Shown here in pieces: positions 7,228 to 16,073 of a stretch of 64,000 nucleotides of DNA. Position 1 is the stretch's first letter. Each line of letters starts with the position of its first letter. The position numbers were made by a program, and so were the translations under genes. Source of the DNA: Aquimarina sp. AU58. GTDB taxonomy: Bacteria > Bacteroidota > Bacteroidia > Flavobacteriales > Flavobacteriaceae. Under the pieces are notes generated by a model that saw nothing but the letters and a program-made list of their open reading frames with translations, was not told where the DNA came from and made no database searches. The stretch covers positions 1,302,001 to 1,366,000 of the forward strand of contig NZ_OMPD01000014.1 of assembly GCF_900312745.1 (NCBI RefSeq), given 5' to 3'.

Positions 7228-9168
7228 ATGAGCGAAGAAGCTAATAAGAAAAATTACTCCGCAGATAGTATTCAGGCACTCGAAGGAATGGAGCATGTAC
7301 GTATGCGCCCATCGATGTATATTGGTGATGTTGGATCTCGAGGATTACATCATTTGGTGTATGAAGTAGTAGATAACTCAATTGATGAAGCACTGGCAGG
7401 GCATTGTGATGCTATACAGGTAACTATCAATGAAGATAATTCTGTTACTACACGAGATAATGGTAGGGGTATTCCTGTAGGTATACATAAAAAGGAAGGT
7501 GTTTCTGCTTTAGAGGTTGTAATGACCAAAATAGGTGCAGGAGGAAAATTCGATAAAGATTCTTACAAGGTTTCTGGTGGTCTTCACGGGGTAGGAGTAT
7601 CTTGTGTGAATGCATTATCAGCTCATTTGCATGCTTTTGTTCATAAAGAAGGTAAAGTATGGGAGCAGGAATATGAAAAGGGTAAACCATTATATCCGGT
7701 TAAATCTACAGGAGATACAGATTTTAATGGTACTATAGTTACTTTTAGACCAGACCCCACAATTTTTCAGCAGACTCTGGAATATAATTATGATACTTTG
7801 GCAAGTCGTATGCGTGAATTGGCATACCTTAATAAAGGAATAAAAATTACATTAACAGATAAGCGTCATCAAGATGATGAAGGCAATGATGTTACTGAAA
7901 CTTTCCATTCTGAAGAAGGGTTAAAAGAATTTGTTCGATTTCTTGATGCAAGTCGTAGTGCTATTATAGCAGATGTGATTTCTATGGAAGGTGAAAAAAA
8001 CAATATTCCTGTAGAAGTGGCGATGATCTATAATGACTCTTATGCAGAGAATTTACATTCTTATGTGAATAATATTAATACCCATGAAGGAGGAACACAT
8101 CTTTCAGGTTTTAGAAGAGGTTTAACTGCTACACTTAAAAAGTATGCAGACGCTTCAGGGATGTTAGATAAATTGAAATTCGAAATTGCTGGAGATGATT
8201 TCCGTGAAGGATTAACAGCTATTATTTCAGTAAAAGTTCAAGAACCACAATTTGAAGGGCAGACCAAAACTAAATTAGGAAATAGAGAAGTTACTTCTGC
8301 AGTTTCACAAGCTGTTTCTGAAATGCTGGAGAATTATCTTGAGGAGAACCCTAATGATGCTAAAACTATTGTTCAGAAAGTAATCCTTGCTGCTCAGGCA
8401 CGTCACGCTGCTAAAAAAGCACGTGAAATGGTACAGCGTAAATCGGTAATGAGCATAGGAGGTTTGCCCGGTAAACTTTCTGATTGTTCAGAACAGGATC
8501 CTGCATTATGTGAAGTATTTCTAGTCGAGGGAGATTCTGCAGGTGGAACAGCAAAACAAGGACGTGATCGTATGTTTCAGGCAATTCTTCCGTTACGTGG
8601 TAAGATATTGAATGTAGAAAAAGCAATGCATCATAAGGTTTTTGAGAATGAAGAAATCAAAAATATTTTTACAGCTCTTGGTGTTACCATTGGTACTGAA
8701 GAAGATAGCAAAGCACTAAACCTTTCAAAATTACGCTATCATAAAATTGTAATTATGTGTGATGCCGATGTCGATGGTAGTCATATTTCTACATTAATCC
8801 TGACATTCTTTTTCCGTTATATGAAGGAACTTATCGAAGCAGGGCATATTTATATAGCTGCTCCACCATTATATTTGGTAAAAAAAGGAGCCAAAAAACA
8901 ATATGCATGGAACGATGATCAGCGAGATATGATTGTAAAAGAGTTCGGCGAAAATTCGAAAATACAACGATATAAAGGTCTTGGAGAGATGAATGCAGAA
9001 CAGCTTTGGGATACTACTATGAACCCAGAATTTAGAACCATGCGTCAGGTTACAATTGACAACCTTACAGAAGCAGATCGCATATTTTCTATGTTAATGG
9101 GAGATGAAGTACCACCTCGTAGAGAGTTTATAGAAAAGAATGCTGTGTATGCAAATATTGATGCATAA
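7228..9168 (+). CDS. gyrB: DNA gyrase subunit B
   Basis: This is the ATPase subunit of the type II topoisomerase that introduces negative supercoils. The GHKL ATPase domain shows RPSMYIGD, the VVDNSIDEA N-box, DNGRGIPV and GGLHGVGVSCVN. The Toprim domain shows EGDSAGGTAKQGRDR from about residue 434 and the acidic DADVDGSHI motif. The C-terminal RYKGLGEMN...MNP signature is present. The 646 residues match GyrB without the proteobacterial insertion. It is monocistronic, with its own promoter and terminator. Confidence 0.97.
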   Translation: MSEEANKKNYSADSIQALEGMEHVRMRPSMYIGDVGSRGLHHLVYEVVDNSIDEALAGHCDAIQVTINEDNSVTTRDNGRGIPVGIHKKEGVSALEVVMTKIGAGGKFDKDSYKVSGGLHGVGVSCVNALSAHLHAFVHKEGKVWEQEYEKGKPLYPVKSTGDTDFNGTIVTFRPDPTIFQQTLEYNYDTLASRMRELAYLNKGIKITLTDKRHQDDEGNDVTETFHSEEGLKEFVRFLDASRSAIIADVISMEGEKNNIPVEVAMIYNDSYAENLHSYVNNINTHEGGTHLSGFRRGLTATLKKYADASGMLDKLKFEIAGDDFREGLTAIISVKVQEPQFEGQTKTKLGNREVTSAVSQAVSEMLENYLEENPNDAKTIVQKVILAAQARHAAKKAREMVQRKSVMSIGGLPGKLSDCSEQDPALCEVFLVEGDSAGGTAKQGRDRMFQAILPLRGKILNVEKAMHHKVFENEEIKNIFTALGVTIGTEEDSKALNLSKLRYHKIVIMCDADVDGSHISTLILTFFFRYMKELIEAGHIYIAAPPLYLVKKGAKKQYAWNDDQRDMIVKEFGENSKIQRYKGLGEMNAEQLWDTTMNPEFRTMRQVTIDNLTEADRIFSMLMGDEVPPRREFIEKNAVYANIDA

Positions 9169-9193
9169 ATAATAGTTTAAAATTATATTTAAG

Positions 9194-9228
9194 ATCCGCT
9201 ATATAATAGGTATAGCGGATTTTTTTTA
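9194..9228 (+). terminator. Terminator of gyrB
   Basis: ATCCGCTATA and TATAGCGGAT form a perfect 10-bp stem (9194-9203, 9211-9220) followed by eight or more T. Confidence 0.9.
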
Positions 9229-9257
9229 TATTGCAATGCCCATTAAACCCAAATCTT

Positions 9258-10259
9258 ATGAAAAAATGTACTTTGCTGTTGGCATTACTTCTAGGTCATA
9301 TTACGTTTTCGCAAACAGATATCGATCAAATTCTTGAAATAGGAATTGAAAATGCCCAGAGATTTAGTGAAGATTATTTTGCATCTGCAGGAGAATCCTT
9401 AGTAAATGCTATGTCAAATGGTTGGTATAATACAGCAGAAACAAAAAAATTGTGGCACTTCGAAGCTGGGATTGTAGGTAACCTTTCCTTTGTAAGAGAA
9501 GAAAAACAATCCTTTGTCCTAAATGTGCAGAATTATACAGATTTAACATTTAGAAATGGGCAAACCAGTCAGACTGTTGCAAATGCATTGGGTGTAAACC
9601 GAGAAGAAATAGCAGTAGTGATAAATCGAGGCCAAGCTACAGAATTAGAAGTTATTTTACCAAATGGGATAGGTGATTCTGAAATTGGTTCTTTACCAAG
9701 CGGATTTATTCAAGGGTCAATGGGATTAATAAAAAGTACAGAAATAAAACTTAGATTTTTGCCAAGGATCAAAGCGGTACAAGATGCAGAAATACAACTG
9801 TATGGTGTTGCTTTTCAGCATGAGTTTACCGATTGGGTTTTTCCGTTAAAGAGATGGCCCGTTAGACTATCTGCTTTATTAGGATATACCAATGTAAAAG
9901 GTTTTTATGATATTAATGCCAGTAGTGGGATAGAAGGTGCAGATCAGGAAGTGCGCTTAAATACTAATTCATGGTTGATCACGGGTATTGTATCTACCAA
10001 ATTACCGGTTTTAAACTTTTATGGGGGGCTAGGATATTATTTTGGCTCGAGTGATGCAGATTTATTGGGAACCTATCAAATTCAAAATGGACCGCTAACA
10101 TCACAAACGGTAATAGATCCAATAAGTGTGAAAAATAGAACAAAAGGAGTTAAAGCATCAATTGGCGCAAAAGTACAGTTTGGTATTTTTAGAGCGAATC
10201 TGGATTATACATTACAAAACTATAATAACCTTTCTTTAGGACTTAATTTTGGCTGGTAA
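9258..10259 (+). CDS. DUF6588-like secreted outer-membrane-type protein
   Basis: This protein of about 333 residues starts with a Sec signal peptide (KKCTLLLALLLGHITFSQ), which is why I start it at 9258 rather than at the frame's earlier Met. The mature part is rich in alternating hydrophobic/polar strands and ends in an aromatic strand (LSLGLNFGW), as expected for an outer-membrane beta-barrel. The N-terminal segment around DYFASAGESLVNAMSNGWYNTA resembles DUF6588, recalled from memory. It follows the gyrB terminator and is monocistronic. Function unknown. Confidence 0.7.
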   Translation: MKKCTLLLALLLGHITFSQTDIDQILEIGIENAQRFSEDYFASAGESLVNAMSNGWYNTAETKKLWHFEAGIVGNLSFVREEKQSFVLNVQNYTDLTFRNGQTSQTVANALGVNREEIAVVINRGQATELEVILPNGIGDSEIGSLPSGFIQGSMGLIKSTEIKLRFLPRIKAVQDAEIQLYGVAFQHEFTDWVFPLKRWPVRLSALLGYTNVKGFYDINASSGIEGADQEVRLNTNSWLITGIVSTKLPVLNFYGGLGYYFGSSDADLLGTYQIQNGPLTSQTVIDPISVKNRTKGVKASIGAKVQFGIFRANLDYTLQNYNNLSLGLNFGW

Positions 10260-10345
10260 TTAACACTCTATTTGTTAATTAATTCATCAAAGAATTCGTA
10301 TTTTCGCGAAATAAATAAGTTTAATTACATTCAAAAAAATATACC

Positions 10346-11272
10346 ATGAAAGTTACAGTAGTAGGAGCTGGTGCAGTAGGTGCTAGTTGCGCTGAATATA
10401 TAGCAATAAAGAATTTTGCTTCAGAAGTAGTAGTGTTAGATATTAAAGAAGGATATGCAGAAGGAAAAGCAATGGATCTCATGCAAACCGCTTCTTTAAA
10501 CGGGTTTGATACCAAAATCACTGGTACTACAGGAGATTATTCTAAAACTGCAGGAAGTGATATTGCTGTAATTACTTCAGGAATTCCTCGTAAACCAGGA
10601 ATGACAAGAGAAGAATTAATTGGTATTAATGCAGGGATTGTTAAAACAGTATCTTCAAGTTTGATAGAACACTCTCCTAATGCTATTATTATTGTGGTTA
10701 GTAATCCTATGGATACAATGACCTATTTGGTACATAAAACAACCAATCTTCCTAAAAATAGAATTATAGGTATGGGTGGTGCTTTAGATAGTGCTCGTTT
10801 TAAGTACAGATTAGCAGAAGCATTAGGTGCTCCTATTTCTGATGTTGACGGAATGGTAATTGGTGGTCATAGCGATAAAGGTATGGTGCCATTAACAAGA
10901 TTGGCTACAAGAAATAGTGTGCCTGTTTCAGAATTTATTTCAGAAGAAAGAATAGAGCAGGTAGCTGCAGATACTAAAGTTGGTGGAGCTACATTAACCA
11001 AATTATTAGGTACATCGGCATGGTATGCTCCGGGAGCAGCAGTATCTGGTTTAGTACAAGCAATCGCTTGTGATCAAAAGAAAATTTTCCCTTGTTCTAC
11101 CTTATTAGAAGGAGAATATGGATTAAATGATCTTTGTATCGGTGCGCCAGTTGTATTAGGTAGAAATGGAATCGAAAAGATTGTTGAAATAGAACTTAAC
11201 GATGCAGAAAAAGCTAAACTTGCAGAAAGTGCTGAAGGTGTTAAGAAAACAAATGGATTATTAGAGTTATAA
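10346..11272 (+). CDS. mdh: Malate dehydrogenase (NAD)
   Basis: Malate dehydrogenase oxidises malate to oxaloacetate in the TCA cycle. The N-terminal Rossmann fold reads VTVVGAGAVGASCAEYIA with the NAD-selecting acidic residue in VVVLDIKEG. The substrate loop is ITSGIPRKPGMTREEL, with the conserved arginines. The catalytic VIGGHSDKGMVPL histidine and upstream ALDSARFKYRLAE are present. At 308 residues it is of the LDH-like type found in Bacteroidota. It is a single-gene unit with a strong terminator. Confidence 0.96.
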   Translation: MKVTVVGAGAVGASCAEYIAIKNFASEVVVLDIKEGYAEGKAMDLMQTASLNGFDTKITGTTGDYSKTAGSDIAVITSGIPRKPGMTREELIGINAGIVKTVSSSLIEHSPNAIIIVVSNPMDTMTYLVHKTTNLPKNRIIGMGGALDSARFKYRLAEALGAPISDVDGMVIGGHSDKGMVPLTRLATRNSVPVSEFISEERIEQVAADTKVGGATLTKLLGTSAWYAPGAAVSGLVQAIACDQKKIFPCSTLLEGEYGLNDLCIGAPVVLGRNGIEKIVEIELNDAEKAKLAESAEGVKKTNGLLEL

Positions 11273-11293
11273 TATATCCTTATAAATAAGTTT

Positions 11294-11326
11294 AATAAGA
11301 GCTGCTTTATGCAGCTCTTATTGTTT
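11294..11326 (+). terminator. Terminator of mdh
   Basis: AATAAGAGCTGC and GCAGCTCTTATT form a perfect 12-bp stem (11294-11305, 11311-11322) with loop TTTAT, then TGTTTTT. Confidence 0.9.
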
Positions 11327-11506
11327 TTACGGTAGTGTAGAAATATGATTTTCTCTAATTAATGAAGCCTTTACAGTACAACAAGCCTCGATTTTGATGT
11401 TTTTTGAATAGTGATAAATACCAAAATTGAAACTTATACGTTTTGATGTTCGAAGATTGCAATAGATATTTATTTGAAGACTTTAGAAATGCAGTTTTAA
11501 TTTTTT

Positions 11507-11514
11507 TATATTTG
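11507..11514 (+). promoter_or_regulatory. -7 box only 4 bases before a start codon (TATATTTG)
   Basis: This is a perfect TAnnTTTG box ending 4 bases before the ATG at 11519. If it is used, transcription would start at or inside the start codon, giving a leaderless message. Confidence 0.45.
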
Positions 11515-11518
11515 CCGC

Positions 11519-12139
11519 ATGAAGAAAAAATGGTACTTCGGGATTTTAATTTCTGCTTTAGCAACGCTTGTTGTTATTCAGCAGCAAACCGTAGTACCTA
11601 ATCAGGAAATTGTATTAGAGTTTGTTAATAATGAGATTACTTCTGTTGAAGCTCAAAATGCGATAACACTTGTAAAAAAACAACTACAATCTATAGGAGT
11701 TCAGCATACAAGGATATCAAAGGGGCTAAAAAATGGCAAACTCAAAATTGCTTACTATAGCGATGCAGATGTAGAGTACATAAAAAGAATACTTTCTGAA
11801 GCACATGATGTAGCCCTGGATCATGTTTTTTACGACCAAAATGAAGATGACAACCAGTTTCCATTAAATAAAAATTCTAAAGACTATAATCTCGATGTTT
11901 ATGAAATCCAAAAAAGTACAGATTTTGATGCTGACTTTAATGGTAAGTATGTTTTAGAAGTAAAACATGAACGCGATGGCTATTCTGGTTCTAACTCGTA
12001 TAGTTTTGTTAAAGGAATAGATACCGATTATATAGATAGGCTTATAAAGATAGCCCAAAAAGTAAATACAAATATTGCAATTGCAATAGATAATACTTCA
12101 CATAACATTCCAGAAGTAAGAGCTGGACCAATCTCTTGA
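11519..12139 (+). CDS. Conserved-looking exported protein of unknown function, upstream of secDF
   Basis: This is a 206-residue protein with an N-terminal hydrophobic segment (residues 5-20, WYFGILISALATLVVI) that could be an uncleaved anchor or signal peptide, followed by a soluble domain. I recognise no family. The mature part has a region of predicted alpha/beta character (EIVLEFVNNEITSVEAQNA, then a KLKIAYYSDADVEYIKRIL stretch), which could be a ferredoxin-like fold. It lies 176 bases upstream of secDF in the same direction; the gap suggests separate transcription. There is no in-frame Met nearby, so the start at 11519 is firm even though the -7 box sits 4 bases before it. Confidence 0.7.
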   Translation: MKKKWYFGILISALATLVVIQQQTVVPNQEIVLEFVNNEITSVEAQNAITLVKKQLQSIGVQHTRISKGLKNGKLKIAYYSDADVEYIKRILSEAHDVALDHVFYDQNEDDNQFPLNKNSKDYNLDVYEIQKSTDFDADFNGKYVLEVKHERDGYSGSNSYSFVKGIDTDYIDRLIKIAQKVNTNIAIAIDNTSHNIPEVRAGPIS

Positions 12140-12315
12140 TTGGAATTTACAGCTTTTAAGAAATTCCTAAAAACTACCATATTTTAAAATAGAGCTTTTG
12201 TCAATAGTTTGATAAAGCTTAATTACACAGTATTAAATAATTAAAAATAATTGTCAAACCTTGAGTACATTATATAATTACTCGTTTTAAAAGGTTTGAC
12301 CAAAATAAATAAATA

Positions 12316-15300
12316 ATGCAAAATAAAGGACTTGTTAGGGTATTTGCTATCTTATTTGGCTTGGTATGTGTTTACCAATTGTCATATACATACATGGCAT
12401 ATACAAAAGAGGCAGAAGCTGAAGTTTATGCACAGCAAAAGTATCCCGAAAGCGTAAAAGATTATTCAAAATTAAGGGAGACAGCAGAGCGTAATTATTT
12501 AGATTCTATAGGTAAAGAAGAAATTTTTGCCGGGATTACATATAATGATGCAAAGGATAAAGAACTTAATAAAGGGCTTGACCTTAAAGGAGGGATTAAT
12601 GTTATTCTGCAAATCTCTGTAAAAGATATTTTAAGTGGGCTAGCTAATAAATCTAAAGACCCATCGTTTAATCAAGCTTTGCTTGCTACCGATGAGGTGC
12701 AGAAAAATAGTCAGAATAATTATATCGATGATTTCTTTACCGAATTTGAAAAAATTCCGGATGCAAAATTAGCATCACCAGATATTTTTGCAAACAAAAA
12801 CCTAAGTGATGATATCACTTATGATATGACCAATGAGCAGGTTAAGCCTATTCTGAAACGTAAGATTGACGAGTCTGTAATATCTGCATTCGAAGTATTA
12901 CGTAAGCGTATTGATAAGTTTGGAGTTACACAACCTAATATCCAGCGTTTAGGAGAATCTGGTCGTATTTTGGTAGAACTTCCTGGTGCAAAAGATATAG
13001 AGAGAGTAAAAAGCTTGGTAACAAGTACAGCTCAATTAGAATTTTGGGACGTATATAAGATGGAAGAAGTTTTTAATCATCTTATTGCTGCTAATAATTT
13101 GATTAAAGAAGAGCTTGAAGGTGTAGATGAAATAAAAGAAAAAGTTGCAGAAACTAGTGAAACGGTAGTAGATTCTACTCAGGTAGATACGGCAAAAGTT
13201 GATTCTACAACAACTGATGCTGACGCAGCTATCGAAAACTTATTAGAAGATGCAGAAGATTCTACAGATATTGAAGCACAGGTAAATCCATTGTTTGACC
13301 TAATTGTAGGACAAGGAAGACAAGGGGGACCAGTAGTGGCTACTGTAGAGAAGAAGAATGCAGATCAGTTTATGGCATATCTTAATGATCCTAAAGTAAA
13401 AGCTTTATTGCCGGTAGAGCAACGTTTTATGAAATTTGCATGGGGAAAACCAGAAAAAGATTCTGAGTTTTTAGATTTATATGCTATAAAAGGAAATAGA
13501 GATAATGAGCCCGAACTAAGTGGTGGTGTTATTACAGATGCAAGACAAGAATATAGCCAATTAGGTAAAGTAACAGTTACCATGCAAATGGATGGTAAAG
13601 GAGCTAAAAAATGGGAAGAAATGACTGGTCGTGCTTTTAATCAAAGCAGTCAGATAGCAGTTGTATTAGATGATATAGTATATTCTGCTCCAGGAGTTAC
13701 AACAGGAGCGATTAGTGGAGGAAGAAGTGAAATCACTGGAGACTTTTCTATAGAAGAAGGTCAGGATTTGGCAAATGTATTAAGAGCAGGTAAATTACCA
13801 GCCTCTGCAGATATTATACAGAGTGAAGTAGTAGGACCATCATTAGGTCAAGAAGCTATTGATAGTGGTGTCATGTCTTTTGCAATAGCATTAGTATTGA
13901 TTCTGATCTGGATGGTGTTTTACTATGGTAAAGCTGGACTTTTTGCAGATGTGGCCTTGGTGGTTAATATTTTATTTATTTTTGGAGTATTAGCAGGATT
14001 AAAAGCGGTATTAACGCTTCCTGGTATTGCGGGTATCGTATTAACGATTGGTATGTCGGTTGATGCAAACGTATTAATATTTGAACGAATTAGAGAAGAG
14101 CTAGCAAAAGGTAAATCTCAGGTAGATGCTATTAAAGATGGATTTAGTAATGCATTATCATCGATACTTGATGCAAATATAACTACAGGTCTAACAGGTC
14201 TTATTTTATTAGTTATTGGTACAGGACCAATTAAAGGATTTGCGACTACCTTATTAATAGGTATTTTAACCTCATTGTTTACAGCGATTTTTGTTACCAG
14301 ATTATTTATAGATGGTTATGGTAAAAATGGTAAAGAGCTGGCTTTTTCTACAGGAGCAACCAAAAACTTATTTAAGAACGTTAATGTTAATTTCTTAAAG
14401 AAACGTAAAATTGCGTATGTCATTTCTGGTATTATTGTCGTAGCAGGTATTGGTTCTTTATTTACTAATGGACTGGATCAAGGTGTAGATTTTGTAGGAG
14501 GAAGAACGTATACTGTTCGTTTTGCAAAAGATGTTGTTCCTGCTGTAGTAGAGAAAGATCTTGTTGCTGCTTTTGAAAGTGCACAAGCAAAAACTTACGG
14601 AACAAATAATCAACTAAAAATTACGACAAAGTATAAAGTTGATGAAACAGGTGAAGAAGTAGATGCAGAAATTTCAAACAAATTATTTACAGCTTTAAAG
14701 CCTTATTTAACAGATGGATTGACTTATGATCAATTTGCTAATGGCGGAGATGATAAGCAAGTAGGTATTATGCATTCTATGAAAGTAGGACCAACAATTG
14801 CTGATGATATTAAGCAAGCAGCATTTTGGTCTGTACTTGCGTCTCTTATAGTTGTATTCCTATATATCTTACTGCGATTTAGAAGATGGCAGTTTAGTTT
14901 AGGTGCGGTTGCGGCGGTATTCCATGATGTATTAATAGTACTAGGGATATTCTCACTAACCTATAAATTTATGCCATTTAATATGGAAATTGACCAGGCG
15001 TTCATTGCAGCTATACTTACTGTAATTGGATACTCGTTAAATGATACCGTGGTTGTATTTGATAGAATTAGGGAATTCTTCAACGAGCATACTGGAAGAC
15101 CGTTGGATAAAAATGTTAATGGAGCTTTAAATAGTACGTTAAGTCGTACTTTAAATACATCTTTAACTACATTATTAGTACTTATAGCGATCTTTATATT
15201 CGCTGTGCCATTAAGAGGTTTTATGTTCTCGTTAATTATTGGTGTAATTATAGGTACCTATTCGTCACTATTTATTGCAACTCCGGTAATGTATGATACC

Positions 15301-15357
15301 GTACGTAAAGTTGGTTTAAAGACTAAAGAAAAAGTAACCGAAGAGAAGAAAAAATAA
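12316..15357 (+). CDS. secDF: Fused protein translocase subunit SecDF
   Basis: SecDF uses the proton-motive force to help pull exported proteins through SecYEG. The SecD half has an N-terminal span, the LDLKGGINVIL motif, a periplasmic P1 domain and six helices with GIVLTIGMSVDANVLIFERIREE. The SecF half begins near residue 690 with KKRKIAYVISG, GVDFVGGRTYTV and GYSLNDTVVVFDRIRE. A very acidic Thr/Asp/Glu-rich insertion (roughly residues 270-325) sits inside P1. At 1013 residues it is the fused form usual in Bacteroidota. It is monocistronic, with a terminator. Confidence 0.96.
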   Translation: MQNKGLVRVFAILFGLVCVYQLSYTYMAYTKEAEAEVYAQQKYPESVKDYSKLRETAERNYLDSIGKEEIFAGITYNDAKDKELNKGLDLKGGINVILQISVKDILSGLANKSKDPSFNQALLATDEVQKNSQNNYIDDFFTEFEKIPDAKLASPDIFANKNLSDDITYDMTNEQVKPILKRKIDESVISAFEVLRKRIDKFGVTQPNIQRLGESGRILVELPGAKDIERVKSLVTSTAQLEFWDVYKMEEVFNHLIAANNLIKEELEGVDEIKEKVAETSETVVDSTQVDTAKVDSTTTDADAAIENLLEDAEDSTDIEAQVNPLFDLIVGQGRQGGPVVATVEKKNADQFMAYLNDPKVKALLPVEQRFMKFAWGKPEKDSEFLDLYAIKGNRDNEPELSGGVITDARQEYSQLGKVTVTMQMDGKGAKKWEEMTGRAFNQSSQIAVVLDDIVYSAPGVTTGAISGGRSEITGDFSIEEGQDLANVLRAGKLPASADIIQSEVVGPSLGQEAIDSGVMSFAIALVLILIWMVFYYGKAGLFADVALVVNILFIFGVLAGLKAVLTLPGIAGIVLTIGMSVDANVLIFERIREELAKGKSQVDAIKDGFSNALSSILDANITTGLTGLILLVIGTGPIKGFATTLLIGILTSLFTAIFVTRLFIDGYGKNGKELAFSTGATKNLFKNVNVNFLKKRKIAYVISGIIVVAGIGSLFTNGLDQGVDFVGGRTYTVRFAKDVVPAVVEKDLVAAFESAQAKTYGTNNQLKITTKYKVDETGEEVDAEISNKLFTALKPYLTDGLTYDQFANGGDDKQVGIMHSMKVGPTIADDIKQAAFWSVLASLIVVFLYILLRFRRWQFSLGAVAAVFHDVLIVLGIFSLTYKFMPFNMEIDQAFIAAILTVIGYSLNDTVVVFDRIREFFNEHTGRPLDKNVNGALNSTLSRTLNTSLTTLLVLIAIFIFAVPLRGFMFSLIIGVIIGTYSSLFIATPVMYDTVRKVGLKTKEKVTEEKKK

Positions 15358-15380
15358 TCTTTTTCTAAGTTATAATTACA

Positions 15381-15415
15381 AAAAATCCTTTCTAAGCAAT
15401 TAGAAAGGATTTTTG
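15381..15415 (+). terminator. Terminator of secDF
   Basis: AAAAATCCTTTCTA and TAGAAAGGATTTTT form a 14-bp stem (15381-15394, 15401-15414) with a six-base loop. Confidence 0.88.
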
Positions 15416-15429
15416 TTTATGTATATTTT

Positions 15430-15464
15430 CAAACCTCACAGGTTTTCTAAACCTGTGAGGTTTG
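15430..15464. repeat. REP-like palindrome, copy 1
   Basis: A perfect 16-bp inverted repeat (CAAACCTCACAGGTTT, loop TCT, then AAACCTGTGAGGTTTG) lies between two convergent genes. The same core, ACCTC(A/G)CAGGT with its complement, recurs at 30556-30588 and 33867-33899. Such palindromes are dispersed in many Bacteroidota genomes and resemble REP/BIME elements mobilised by TnpA-REP transposases; no such transposase is in the window. Confidence 0.8.
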
Positions 15465-15472
15465 ATTGTTTT

Positions 15473-15970
15473 TTACATCTTGGTGAAAGAAATAGAATCA
15501 CCAGCTTTAAGATTCCAGGTATCAGTAAGTTTAGCATTAACTTCTAGCACATATTGTGCTGGTCCTTCAGATGGTAATGAAGATTCATTAAGAGGCTGTG
15601 CGTTTTTTTGGATACTTACTACTTTATTTTTTGCATCTATAAATATGATATCTAAAGGGAACTTTGTATTTTTCATATAAAACGAATGTGGAGCTTCTTC
15701 AGAAAAAATAAATAACATGCCCCGATCCTTCTGCATAGATTTGCGATACATTAAGCCTGTTTCTCTTTCGTAATCAGAGTCGGCAATTTCGATATCTAGT
15801 TTGGTTATTGGATTTGGGATTGAATCCTTTAGATCAAATAAAGAAAGTTCACCTTCTTTGGTAAATGTGATCTCTTTAGTCAGATTCTTCTCATTTTTAG
15901 AATCTGTTTTGCACGAAAACATACTTAATGTAGTACATGCTATGATAGAGATATAAATGGTTTTTTTCAT
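15473..15970 (-). CDS. DUF192-family lipoprotein
   Basis: This protein is about 165 residues from the chosen Met at 15970. A lipoprotein signal ends in LSMFSC. The DUF192 domain is recognisable from ERETGLMYRKSM, RGMLFIF, PHSFYMKNTKFPLDIIFID and the C-terminal VLEVNAKLTDTWNLKAGD. The domain is a small beta-fold of uncertain function. A minus-strand -7 box (TATTTTTG, 16015-16022) lies downstream of the frame's earlier Met, which supports the later start. It is 103 bases after the creD stop and probably has its own promoter. Confidence 0.9.
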   Translation of the reverse strand: MKKTIYISIIACTTLSMFSCKTDSKNEKNLTKEITFTKEGELSLFDLKDSIPNPITKLDIEIADSDYERETGLMYRKSMQKDRGMLFIFSEEAPHSFYMKNTKFPLDIIFIDAKNKVVSIQKNAQPLNESSLPSEGPAQYVLEVNAKLTDTWNLKAGDSISFTKM

Positions 15971-16014
15971 CTGTTTTTTTATAAGAACTAAAAGTAGATA
16001 AAAAAGCCGCACTT

Positions 16015-16022
16015 CAAAAATA
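16015..16022 (-). promoter_or_regulatory. -7 box of the DUF192 gene (TATTTTTG on minus strand)
   Basis: This matches TAnnTTTG, 44 bases upstream of the chosen ATG and inside a weak hairpin. It separates the gene from the creD operon. Confidence 0.4.
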
Positions 16023-16073
16023 TGAAGCACGACTTTTATCAACTAACTAACCAGCTAATTTTATATGCCTTAT

